Below, one piece after another: positions 37,200-45,886 of a stretch of DNA of 64,000 bases. Numbering within the stretch: the stretch's first letter is position 1; each line of letters opens with the position of its first letter. The stretch is from positions 3,590,501 through 3,654,500 of the forward strand of contig NZ_JADBDT010000001.1 of the NCBI RefSeq assembly GCF_014873485.1, given 5' to 3'. The position numbers were made by a program, and so were the translations under genes. The stretch comes from Sphingopyxis sp. OAS728. GTDB lineage: Bacteria; Pseudomonadota; Alphaproteobacteria; Sphingomonadales; Sphingomonadaceae. The notes beneath the pieces were generated by a model that saw only the letters and a program-made list of their open reading frames with translations, ran no database searches and was not told where the DNA came from.

Positions 37200-38102
37200 A
37201 TGAATCGCATAGCCACCGCGCTCGCCCTGACGCTTACCCTCGCCGCCTGCACTGAGCCGCACACCGGCCCGCGACCAGTCACGCCCGCCGCGTCGCCGCT
37301 CAAGGTCGCGAGCTGGAACCTGGAATTCCTTGCCGAAAAGGACGGCGTGGGCTGTCAGCCGCGGACCGAGGCCGACTATCGCGCGATGCGCCGCATCGCC
37401 GACGATCTCGACGCCGATGTGATCGCCTTCCAGGAGGCCGAAAACCCGGCAGCCGCCGCGCGCGTGTTCGATCCTTCGCGCTACAACATCGTGATGGAGA
37501 CGAGAGAAGGAAGCCCCAGCGGCACCTGCGGCGGCGAGAACAAGACACAGACGGTGTTCCGGCAAGCGGTCGGCTTCGCAATCAAGAAGAATATTCCGTT
37601 CGATCGTCACGCGGGCGTCACCTCGTTGATGCTCGGCAACGCCCAGCTTCGCTCAGGGATCGACATTACACTGCGGCCGTCGGGACGCGCGCCGCTGCGC
37701 CTCCTCGGCATTCACCTCAAGTCGGGCTGCTTTTCGGGGAGCGAGGCAAAGGCCTGCCCTACGCTTCAGCAACAGGTGCCGGCGCTGGAAGCATGGATCG
37801 ACGCCGCAGCGGCCGATCCCGACCGCTTTATCGTCCTTGGCGACTGGAACCGCCGTCTCGGCCTTGCCGGTGATAGCGTCTGGGCCGAGATCGACGATGG
37901 CGAGCCGGCGAACGCCGACCTCCGCCTTGCCGACGAAGGCATCTCCCCCAAATGCGATCCGCGTTACGACAGCTTCATAGACCATATCGTGTTCGATAAA
38001 AGAGCGGGCGCCGATATGCTCGCGTTTTCCGAGACGCTCTACCCACCTGACACGAAACATTATTCAGACCATTGCCCTGTGTCGGTGACATTGGGCGGCT
38101 GA
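37200..38102 (+). CDS. Endonuclease/exonuclease/phosphatase-family lipoprotein
   Basis: The 300-residue protein has a lipoprotein signal (LTLTLAAC, cysteine about residue 17) and the full EEP fold: SWNLEFL, a metal-binding QEAEN, HLKSGCF, LGDWNRRL with the general Asp/Asn pair, and the terminal SDHCPV. The family cleaves phosphodiesters in DNA, lipids or nucleotides. The lipid anchor puts it in the envelope, so an extracytoplasmic nuclease or phosphodiesterase is likely. It has no obvious operon partner. Confidence 0.85.
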   Translation: MNRIATALALTLTLAACTEPHTGPRPVTPAASPLKVASWNLEFLAEKDGVGCQPRTEADYRAMRRIADDLDADVIAFQEAENPAAAARVFDPSRYNIVMETREGSPSGTCGGENKTQTVFRQAVGFAIKKNIPFDRHAGVTSLMLGNAQLRSGIDITLRPSGRAPLRLLGIHLKSGCFSGSEAKACPTLQQQVPALEAWIDAAAADPDRFIVLGDWNRRLGLAGDSVWAEIDDGEPANADLRLADEGISPKCDPRYDSFIDHIVFDKRAGADMLAFSETLYPPDTKHYSDHCPVSVTLGG

Positions 38103-38189
38103 TGGCACCGGTCGAACCGGAGCGGGCGAATGTGCAGAGAATTGACCCGAGCACCTGCATGTGATGACCGTCGCATCGAGGAGAGGTGA

Positions 38190-39602
38190 ATGACTGGCAA
38201 GGCGACACCGGACCCCGAACCGCTGGTCCATGCTGCTCTTCAACAAAGGATCGCCAAAGTCCTTGGTCCTATGCTGGGCGATGCGGTCGTTATGGGCAAT
38301 CTCCTGCTCACGAGCCAAACGCGCCGAAAACTCCAGGCGCTGGACGATCTGCTACCCTCGCACGGTCTGCAGCATGCCCGTCTCGATGCCATGATAGGCC
38401 CGCACCCCCTGTCGCAATTTGTCATCGGCCGCGTCGAAGAATCGCTGCGGCCCCAAGCCTATGAACAAGGCACGAAGAAGCTCACGACCTATGAAGGCTA
38501 TGCGGATCCCGTCGCCGCAGCCCGCCGACTTGCAGAGGAATTCTCAGGCCTTCCGCATCATTATATTTATTCGCTGCCACTGACCGGAATTTTCCGCGAC
38601 GTCATGGAAGACAATCATGCATTGCCATTCAGCAAGGACGTCAAGATTTGCGGCGGGGGCGACACATTGACCGGCTGGCTTCCGTTGACGACCGGCGATG
38701 AGGCGTTGGACAACCATATTCTCGGCGGCCAATTGCTCGGCCGCCGTCCGGCAAGCTGGGATGGCGCCCATTTGCTCATCAATGCACGGGGATACAACGC
38801 CGAGAATGTCGAGAATGAGGGCGATCAGCGCGTCGTCGAGACGATCAAATCCTTCTTCGGACTATATATGGCGCACAACCTCGTCGAGCGGCGCTATTCA
38901 CCATCGCCGCGGCCCGGGAATCTGAAAGTCTGCGTCCATCGCTGGGAAGACGGCGCCTACCGATTATATCGGCAGTTCACGCTCGACGAAGCCACGAGCG
39001 CGTTGATCCACGAACTGCATTTCGATGAGCTCGACGGCAATTTCGAAAATGCCCGGATGAAGCGCGCGCTTGTGACCGAGATGGGGGAGCAGGTCGCGAA
39101 GGCGTTTGCGAACACGCCCGACGCTGAGCGGGTCAGGCTCGCCGGCCGATGGCTCTTCGACAGCTACGCCGGCGGGAACCAGTTGATGTCCTTCCTGCAG
39201 GCGATGGTCGTCCTCGAAATCCTGCTCGGTGACAAAGCCGCGTCCGACAAAATCGGGCTGGGTGAATTGCTGCGTAACCGCTGTGCCTATCTGCTCGGCA
39301 AATCCGTTGAACAGCGCGATGCGATCATGGCAGAATTCAGCCGAATTTATGAAGTTCGAAGTGCCATCGTGCATCGCGGCAAGAGCATCATCAGAGCCAC
39401 CGAGCGCCCCCTTTTCTTCAAGCTGCGTGCATATGCCCAGCAAGTCATCCGCGCTGAATTGCAGCTTCTTCCCAAATCGCCGGACTATGCCGCTGGCCAG
39501 CCGGTGGACACGGACGCGAGCGAAGCACAAGGCGTGATCGCTGCCATCGAGGCCGATCTGAGGGGCATGGATATCGCCCGCGCGGCGAGCGCCGCCCCCT
39601 AA
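38190..39602 (+). CDS. Apea-type HEPN domain protein
   Basis: The 470-residue protein has an N-terminal region of about 330 residues of unknown fold. The C-terminal helical domain resembles the Apea-like HEPN family (LGELLRNRCAYLLGKSVEQRD), and carries the R-x4-H RNase motif as Arg390-SAIV-His395. HEPN proteins of this kind are RNases in toxin and abortive-infection systems. The next gene is close (21 bp to its preferred start) and may be co-transcribed. The target RNA cannot be inferred. Confidence 0.7.
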   Translation: MTGKATPDPEPLVHAALQQRIAKVLGPMLGDAVVMGNLLLTSQTRRKLQALDDLLPSHGLQHARLDAMIGPHPLSQFVIGRVEESLRPQAYEQGTKKLTTYEGYADPVAAARRLAEEFSGLPHHYIYSLPLTGIFRDVMEDNHALPFSKDVKICGGGDTLTGWLPLTTGDEALDNHILGGQLLGRRPASWDGAHLLINARGYNAENVENEGDQRVVETIKSFFGLYMAHNLVERRYSPSPRPGNLKVCVHRWEDGAYRLYRQFTLDEATSALIHELHFDELDGNFENARMKRALVTEMGEQVAKAFANTPDAERVRLAGRWLFDSYAGGNQLMSFLQAMVVLEILLGDKAASDKIGLGELLRNRCAYLLGKSVEQRDAIMAEFSRIYEVRSAIVHRGKSIIRATERPLFFKLRAYAQQVIRAELQLLPKSPDYAAGQPVDTDASEAQGVIAAIEADLRGMDIARAASAAP

Positions 39603-39623
39603 GCAATGAATGGATGCCAAGAC

Positions 39624-40544
39624 ATGACGTTTGTGAAAACCTATCCCGTCGGCACCCCCGGACAGCCTTGGGACGAACCGGAAGTCAATCAATGGCGGAG
39701 CAGGCAATCACGCCTACGCCGCTATGACGTTGACATTGTCCCGCGCATCGACGCGCTGGACGCTCGTTTCGAAAAGCTCATCTATGGCGAGATCGAATAT
39801 GGCGGCGAGCGCTACACGCTGTTCGCACTCCGCGACCGCCATTTCGATCCATCCCTGCCGACCGCGTTGGTTACCGGCGGAGTTCACGGGTATGAAACCA
39901 GCGGCGTGCTCGGTGCCCTTGCCTTTCTCGAGACCGAAGCGGCGGACTATGCAGGCAAGATCAATCTGATCGTTGCGCCATGCGTGAGCCCATGGGCTTA
40001 TGAACGGATCAATCGCTGGAACTATGATGCCATCGACCCCAACCGTAACTTCCGCAGCGATGGCCCGGCACGCGAAGCGACGGCGCTGATCGAACTGATC
40101 GCGTCCGTGCGAGGGCCATTCCTCGTCCACATCGACCTGCATGAGACGACCGACAGCGACGCCGATGAGTTCGGCCCCGCACGCGCGGCGCGCGACGGCA
40201 AGCGTCCTGAACCCGAGATCATTCCCGACGGATTCTACGTCGTCGACGACAGCGCCAATCCCCAACGGGAGTTCCAGAGCGCTATTATTGCTGCGGTCGA
40301 GCGCGTGACGCACATCGCGCCGGCGGATGGCAAAGGCGAGATCATCGGATCGAAGGTCGTGGCGAAGGGCGTCATCGAATATCCGCTCAAGGAACTCGGC
40401 CTGTGCCCATCGATTACCGATGCCCGCTACACAACCACCACCGAAGTTTATCCTGACAGCCCGCGCACAACACCCGAAGAATGCGTTCGCGCCCAGGTCG
40501 TCGCCGTGCGGGCCGCACTCGATTACGCGCTGGACAATGTCTGA
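39624..40544 (+). CDS. M14-family metallocarboxypeptidase-like protein
   Basis: The 306-residue protein has a zinc-peptidase layout: GGVHGYETSG (His and Glu ligands), DPNRNF (the substrate-binding Asn-Arg pair) and HIDLHETTD (third zinc His). Length is typical of small succinylglutamate-desuccinylase/carboxypeptidase-like M14 proteins. It would remove C-terminal or N-acyl residues from small peptides. An in-frame ATG at 39606 is possible, but the MTFVKTYPVGTPGQPW start matches better. Confidence 0.82.
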   Translation: MTFVKTYPVGTPGQPWDEPEVNQWRSRQSRLRRYDVDIVPRIDALDARFEKLIYGEIEYGGERYTLFALRDRHFDPSLPTALVTGGVHGYETSGVLGALAFLETEAADYAGKINLIVAPCVSPWAYERINRWNYDAIDPNRNFRSDGPAREATALIELIASVRGPFLVHIDLHETTDSDADEFGPARAARDGKRPEPEIIPDGFYVVDDSANPQREFQSAIIAAVERVTHIAPADGKGEIIGSKVVAKGVIEYPLKELGLCPSITDARYTTTTEVYPDSPRTTPEECVRAQVVAVRAALDYALDNV

Positions 40545-40571
40545 CGAGACGGCCGCTGACCGAGATTCAAA

Positions 40572-41915
40572 CTAGGCCTGTGGCCGGCGCTTGGCCTTCC
40601 GCTTCGCCGCAGCCTGGCGCTCCATCTTCAGTTGTGCGCGACAGGCCCGATCGAGTTCGCGCTGAGCCTTGTCGAGTTTCTTCGGCAGTTCATCCCGCAG
40701 ATTGATCAATATCTGCCATTCGACCATCCGATCGAACCGGTCGGTCCCCGAAGACAACAGGGAGGTGATAAAAGTCAGGTCGGATGCGGTGTTGCGCGCC
40801 GGGTCCACAAAGCCCGCGTTGCTCGCCCCTGCAATTGCGATCGGCGCGTTCTCGCCTTCCAGTATACCGAGCCGAAACGTCAGTCCGCGTGTGCCGGCAT
40901 GAACATTGTAGCTCGCCATGCGGTAATAGGATTGCATGGCCGCGCGCCCAAGCGCCGCTTCAAGATCGACGAGCCGGGGCTTCTTCATATCAAGGTGGAA
41001 AGCGGCCCACCCATATTCGGATCCGAACCGGTCGCCGAATCTGGCAAGCACTGCCTCATAGTCCCTGTCGATCGCTTCGATTTCCTCGGCGCTCGGTGGG
41101 CCATAGCCGAGTTGCTCATGATAGAGCGCAAACCGATCCATCGCGCGTTTTGATTCGACCGCTTCGTGCGCGCGATAACGGACGGCCAAGTCCTCCCCAT
41201 GCTCGACCAGAAGTGCGGCGACGATCGTGATTTCATGGAGCGTACGCCAACGCGCCATCGCGCCATCTGCGAAACCGCGTTCCATCAAGGTGATGATTTC
41301 CAGGGTGACCTGACATGCGCGCGCATGCAGTCTCACCATCGTATCGTGCAGGACGGGCGCCTTCTTCGCATGCGAACGACGGCGTGACTTGACGACTTCG
41401 TTTCCGATTTCGGTCGAAATCGTGTACATCATTCGGAGCGTATCGAATGCGTGCCCCCAGCGCGCACGCAAGTTCTCACAGAATTGGTCCATCTGCGCCT
41501 CTTCATGCGCGCGCTGCGCAGGCCAGTCGGCTTTCAACGATTTCAGGAGGCTTGCCGCGGTCGTCCGGACGAGATCAGGAATTATTTCAGGAAGATCTTC
41601 CTCGACGAATTCCTTCGCCTGAGCGAGGAGAAGATCAAGCTCCTGGGCAGTCAGTTCGATCGTGAAATCACGCCCGTCGTCGCTTCCGTCATCCCATGAA
41701 AACGCTTCGCCAGGCTTCTCCATGAGATGGGCGGCGAAGTCCTTTAAGGCAGCCTTGGGCGCGTCGGGCGCCTTCCTCGCAATGAGGTCTTCCAGTCCAA
41801 GCCGGATAAGTGTTTTCGGCGCCTGGCGAAGCTGTTCGAGTACCAGAGTGTTGAGGCTCGCAAGCGGCTTCTTGCCTCGGCTCTTGAGGCTGAGAGTATC
41901 CTTCGCGCGTGCCAT
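40572..41915 (-). CDS. DUF5677-type protein
   Basis: The protein is about 447 residues, with a basic N-terminus, a long acidic helical linker and a core resembling DUF5677 (ARWRTLHEITIVAALLVEHGEDLAVRYRAHE and MASYNVHAGTRG). The C-terminus is very basic (KRKAKRRPQA), suggesting nucleic acid contact. DUF5677 proteins occur often in defence islands. Biochemical function is unknown. The ATG at 41915 after AGGAAC is preferred to the frame start at 41966. It converges with the M14 gene (27-bp gap). Confidence 0.7.
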   Translation of the reverse strand: MARAKDTLSLKSRGKKPLASLNTLVLEQLRQAPKTLIRLGLEDLIARKAPDAPKAALKDFAAHLMEKPGEAFSWDDGSDDGRDFTIELTAQELDLLLAQAKEFVEEDLPEIIPDLVRTTAASLLKSLKADWPAQRAHEEAQMDQFCENLRARWGHAFDTLRMMYTISTEIGNEVVKSRRRSHAKKAPVLHDTMVRLHARACQVTLEIITLMERGFADGAMARWRTLHEITIVAALLVEHGEDLAVRYRAHEAVESKRAMDRFALYHEQLGYGPPSAEEIEAIDRDYEAVLARFGDRFGSEYGWAAFHLDMKKPRLVDLEAALGRAAMQSYYRMASYNVHAGTRGLTFRLGILEGENAPIAIAGASNAGFVDPARNTASDLTFITSLLSSGTDRFDRMVEWQILINLRDELPKKLDKAQRELDRACRAQLKMERQAAAKRKAKRRPQA

Positions 41916-42147
41916 CTGTTGTTCCTGCCAAGACCTCGCAATGCCGACGTAAGCGCCCGGATCCATTCCTTAGGCCGAAAGCATCGCGGAACTTTAGAGG
42001 CCGAACCAATCCTGGCTCGACGCCCAAAGTAAATCATGTCAAGGCATCCACCTCAATAGAGGTGCTTATCTGCGGGAGATGATCCAGGTCGATCTGCTCT
42101 TCGTTTGACTGAACTAAACAAATAGAGACGGGAAGGAACATCTGTAG

Positions 42148-44304
42148 GTGGCGAGCAGGAGAACGGCGCTATCAACCATCGTTGAGCGCGATCACCTCGT
42201 CCAACTGTTGCCCGCGATCGTTGCGCTGGCAGATTCCGAGAAGGAAGCACTGGGCTTTTGGCCCGAGAATTCGCTTCGTGAGGCGATTGATCGCGGACGT
42301 CTGATCGCGCTGGCTGCGGACGGCGAGCTCTCGGGCTACATCCATTACAGCGGTGTTTTCCCGCATGCCAAGATTCAACAGGTGGCGACATCCCCCGCTT
42401 GGCGACGGCAAGGTATCGCTTCGACATTGATCCGCACGCTTGTTGCAAAGCTCGAAAGCCGCGGATTTCTGAGCCTGAAGGCTGAAATAGCTGAAACGCT
42501 TGCAGGCTCACTCGCCTTTTATCGGCGTAGTGGTTTCGTTGAGGTCATGAAGCGAAAAGGCGGATCCGCAAGGAATAGGGCGATCCTCGTCCACGTGCGG
42601 GAACTGGAATCCGACAATCTGTTCGCTTTTGCTGATCGACAACAGGCTGCAAATCTCGATCTCGGCATCAGGCGCCGCAGCGCCAGCGAAGACCCGCTCT
42701 ATGCTTTCGACCTTAATGTCTATTTCGACCTCGTCCGAGACCGACGTCAGTCGGATAACGCGCGCGCACTCTTCGGCGCAGCACTGGCACATCGAATTCG
42801 TCTTACCGTTTCAGATGAATTCGCCCGCGAGTTAAAGCGGACGTCGTCGGATCAAGCGAACGATCCCGTGCTGCAAATGGCACTTCGCTTACCACGCCTG
42901 CCGTCGGTTGATCGTGCGCGATGCGAGGAACTAGCCGCGCAGATTCATCAAATGGTGTTTGTCGGCCCGGGCCTACCTTCCGCTGGCAGCACGCAGTCGC
43001 TGAGCGACGCCGCACATATTGCCCACGCCGCTTTGTCACGCGCCTCCGCGTTCATAACACGAGATGGAACGCTACTTTCTGCGAGCGGAGTATTGCTCGA
43101 ACAGATCGGAATTGACGTCATATCTGTCGATGAGATCACTTCGCTTCTCCTCGACGAGGCGCCTGCCGCAGCGCCGCCCGAGAAGTCGGGAACCGGGTTC
43201 TCGTTTGGCGAAGCAAATGAAGCCGAGATTGAAGACTATCGGACCTTGGTGTCACTGCCTGCGGGGATAGCGAGTGAGTTTTGCGTTTCGCCCGTTCCGG
43301 GCACGACGCGATTAGCTCGAGCCATCAGGACGGAGGACGGCCCACTAGCCATCGGCATTCTCTTGGTGTCGCAAGGCATGCAGCCTATTGCACGTATGCT
43401 CGTCCACGCCCGCGAGGATCAACCCGACGCCGGACTATTCGCAGATTTCTTGATCGATCGGTTGACCCGCGATGCAGCGGGCGTGCACCCAACGGCTGTC
43501 GAGTTGCTCCATATCGCAGGTCAGTCGAGCGTCAATCGAATCGCCCAATCGCGAGGATTTGTCCGTTCCCGCTCAGGCTCGGCATATCAGAAGATTGCGC
43601 TTGGGCGGCCACTTACGGAAGCGAACTGGGCCGAATGTGCGGCTGAAACTCGGCGGAGGACGGGTTTCACTCTTCCCGTTGCGATGCCCACGACCGCGCT
43701 CGAAGAAGCTGAGGTTCCCGTGACTTCACCGGGAGGTGAGGTGCTGACCTATCCGGCATCGCAGCTTGGTGACCTCCTGTCGCCCGCCATCGTGATATGG
43801 CCCGGCGGAAACGGTGTAATCGTACCGATCGCAAAAGCCTATGCCGACGAGCTCCTCGGCACAGCGCCACAGCACGCCTTCGCCTTTATGGAAGCCAAGG
43901 ACGCGGCCTTCCTCGCCCGGCGCGCCTATGTGAGCGCCCCGCGCAACGCTCCGCTGATGCCGATGGACGGCCCGATTCTGTTTTACGAATCCAGCCGTAC
44001 GGGCGGGCGCGGAGCAGTGGTTGCAGTAGGCCGTGTGGTTGATCGCACCTTGCAGCCGAAAGCAGAACTTTCGGCCGACAGTCAGCGCCGGCTCGTGGTC
44101 GACGACGTGGATGCCTTCTCGGCCACGGACGATATTTTGATTACAAGCTTTGACAACTTATTCGCGCTTCCCGTGCCAGTGCCGTTGGGCTACTTGAAGG
44201 CGATCGGCGCCGCCGGTAACGCCAATCTCATTTCCGCCGTCTCGCTTCCCAGTGAGAAGATTACGCAAATTCTCACGCAAGGATGGCTTCGTGACCTCGG
44301 TTGA
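42148..44304 (+). CDS. GNAT-PIN-GNAT-PUA-like multidomain protein
   Basis: The 718-residue protein reads as four parts. Residues 10-150 are a GNAT acetyltransferase with VATSPAWRRQGIASTLI (acetyl-CoA loop) and YRRSGF. Residues 180-325 are a PIN nuclease with Asp188, Glu224/228, Asp287 and Asp306. Residues 340-500 look like a second, degenerate GNAT. Residues 590-718 have a PUA/EVE-like pattern (GPILFYESSRTGGRGAVVAVGR, given as the core). The GTG start has GGGAAGGA upstream. The end overlaps the ASCH gene by 14 bases. A toxin or RNA-modifying defence protein is inferred. Confidence 0.72.
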   Translation: MASRRTALSTIVERDHLVQLLPAIVALADSEKEALGFWPENSLREAIDRGRLIALAADGELSGYIHYSGVFPHAKIQQVATSPAWRRQGIASTLIRTLVAKLESRGFLSLKAEIAETLAGSLAFYRRSGFVEVMKRKGGSARNRAILVHVRELESDNLFAFADRQQAANLDLGIRRRSASEDPLYAFDLNVYFDLVRDRRQSDNARALFGAALAHRIRLTVSDEFARELKRTSSDQANDPVLQMALRLPRLPSVDRARCEELAAQIHQMVFVGPGLPSAGSTQSLSDAAHIAHAALSRASAFITRDGTLLSASGVLLEQIGIDVISVDEITSLLLDEAPAAAPPEKSGTGFSFGEANEAEIEDYRTLVSLPAGIASEFCVSPVPGTTRLARAIRTEDGPLAIGILLVSQGMQPIARMLVHAREDQPDAGLFADFLIDRLTRDAAGVHPTAVELLHIAGQSSVNRIAQSRGFVRSRSGSAYQKIALGRPLTEANWAECAAETRRRTGFTLPVAMPTTALEEAEVPVTSPGGEVLTYPASQLGDLLSPAIVIWPGGNGVIVPIAKAYADELLGTAPQHAFAFMEAKDAAFLARRAYVSAPRNAPLMPMDGPILFYESSRTGGRGAVVAVGRVVDRTLQPKAELSADSQRRLVVDDVDAFSATDDILITSFDNLFALPVPVPLGYLKAIGAAGNANLISAVSLPSEKITQILTQGWLRDLG

Positions 44305-44737
44305 CGACGAGTTATTGATTTCTATTCGCCCAAGTTTCGCTAACGCCATCTTTAACGGCTCCAAAACAGTCGAGATCCGTCGCAGAATCCCGCCAATCAA
44401 GCTTGGTGCCCGGCTCTGGATTTATGTCACAAAACCCGTCGGTGAGGTTCGGGGCGTTGCCCGTGTTAGCGAAATCGTTGAGGGGACTCCTGACGATGTC
44501 TGGCGCGCCTGTGGTCCGCGTACCGGTTTGGTCAAACCCGATTTCGACAATTATCTCCGCGGATCGACGAAGGCTTATGGACTTATTCTTCGAGAGGTAG
44601 AGGTCGGTCGCCCGATTTCGATGTCTGCGTTGAAGGAGCTCCGCGCAGGCTTTCATCCGCCGCAGGTCATCACGCGGCTCACCCCGACGGAGGCGAGTGG
44701 GCTTGAACAGCATTTCTTCCCATCTGAACGTGTATGA
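44291..44737 (+). CDS. ASCH-domain RNA-binding protein
   Basis: The 148-residue protein carries the ASCH fold: LISIRPSFANAIFNGSKTVEIRRR contains the GxKxxExR hallmark as GSKTVEIR, followed by GARLWIYVTKP and GVARVSEIV. ASCH proteins bind RNA or modified nucleotides and some are RNases. The GTG start at 44291 lies inside the end of the GNAT-PIN gene, so translation is coupled. The pair is probably one functional unit. Confidence 0.85.
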   Translation: MTSVDDELLISIRPSFANAIFNGSKTVEIRRRIPPIKLGARLWIYVTKPVGEVRGVARVSEIVEGTPDDVWRACGPRTGLVKPDFDNYLRGSTKAYGLILREVEVGRPISMSALKELRAGFHPPQVITRLTPTEASGLEQHFFPSERV

Positions 44738-44872
44738 TAGTTGTCTATCGAGCCTTCGATGACTGGTCGAACCGAAGTTGAAAATCAAGAGCCCCGTGTT
44801 TGACGTCGGCTTTTCCAGTACTTCTCACCAATCCTGAAACGCACACGCGCCGTAATGGGCGCGCATCCAGCG

Positions 44873-45192
44873 TGGTGACACGCCTCGAAGAGGAGACCCG
44901 GATCGGCAAGGGCGGGACCCTGGCGGCGCAGCTGTCGCGGCTCGACCTGATCGTGCTCGACGAGCTTGGTTATCTGCCGTTCGCCCGCTCGGGAGGGCAG
45001 TTGCTGTTCCACCTCATCAGCAAGCTTTATGAGCGCACCAGCGTCATCATCACCACCAACCTCGCCTTCGGCGAGTGGCCTACCGTGTTCGGTGATCCCA
45101 AGATGACCACCGCGCTGCTCGACCGCGTCACCCACCACTGCGATATCATCGAGACGGGCAACGACAGCTGGCGCTTCAAAAACCGCAGCTGA
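44873..45192 (+). pseudogene. istB: istB ATPase, 5'-truncated
   Basis: About 106 residues remain. They match the IstB ATPase from [20 protein letters not shown] through Walker [30 protein letters not shown], the sensor [17 protein letters not shown] and the C-terminus [10 protein letters not shown]. The Walker A and N-terminal half are absent. It would have loaded the IstA transposase onto DNA but is non-functional here. Confidence 0.85.
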
Positions 45193-45366
45193 CAGCCACC
45201 TTCGGCGCCTTCAAAAATCTATCTTGCGCTGCGCGCGCCTCCGGTCGGGCTACGCCCGCCCTCCGCCGCACGCAGCGCAAGGCGATCCTCAACTAACCAG
45301 CATCATACCCGAAAAGGGGGTCCCTCTTCGACGCCGATCGGGGTCCATTTTGAACGCCGTTTGACA
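44873..45366 (+). mobile_element. IS21-family insertion sequence remnant (right end)
   Basis: The fragment holds the 3' part of an istB gene and the right terminal region, including two adjacent related repeats, GGGGGTCCCTCTTCGACGCC (45316-45335) and GGGGTCC-x5-TTGAACGCC (45340 onward), and the end CCGTTTGACA (45357-45366). Multiple terminal repeats of this style are typical of IS21. istA, the left end and most of istB are missing. The relic separates the defence patchwork from the conjugative module. Confidence 0.75.
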
Positions 45367-45886
45367 GCTAATCTGAAACAAGAATTGTTGAGAGCGCGAA
45401 CGACAGCTTCCGGGTTACCGCCTTGGCGACCGGCTACGTCTGGGATGAGGCGCAAAGCTGTCTGGTGAGCGCGGCCTCAAATGAGCGCGCACTGGCGGCG
45501 AGAAGCTGCCGCCAGAGGGCGCACCTTTGCACGGTTGGCCGCGCGGCGCTCTTGGCTCGCTGATCTTGTCGGGGCGGCGGCTAAGCACATTTGCACACGC
45601 ACGCCGCCCCGCCTGCGGCTTCGCCAAGGGCGCGTTGGTTCTCCGATGTTGACGCCGCGCTGACCGCACGGCGGCGTTGCCGATGGGCCGGCCACGGACT
45701 GCGTGTCGTTCGGCGCGCGGCTATGGGCCCGCTCGGCCGGTGTGCAAGCCGCTGCTTCGCATCGGCTCCTTCACTATGTTGCAGCCCTTCGGGTGCGCGC
45801 CGCCCTTCGGCGCGGTCCCGTCGCCTTTTCTCGCCGCCCGCCCCGCCGTCCGGGGCCGGGTGTGGTTGAAGAGAAGGAAGAACGTC
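45367..45886 (+). promoter_or_regulatory. Long structured leader upstream of parB
   Basis: No gene is supported in these 520 bases. The last 190 bases are C/T-rich and carry short GC hairpins such as CCCTTCGGG and CGCCCTTCGGCG, ending in a purine-rich ribosome site (AGAGAAGGAAG) just before the parB ATG. The architecture resembles that of the DUF736 and ardC leaders, so a shared control mechanism is possible. Confidence 0.45.
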
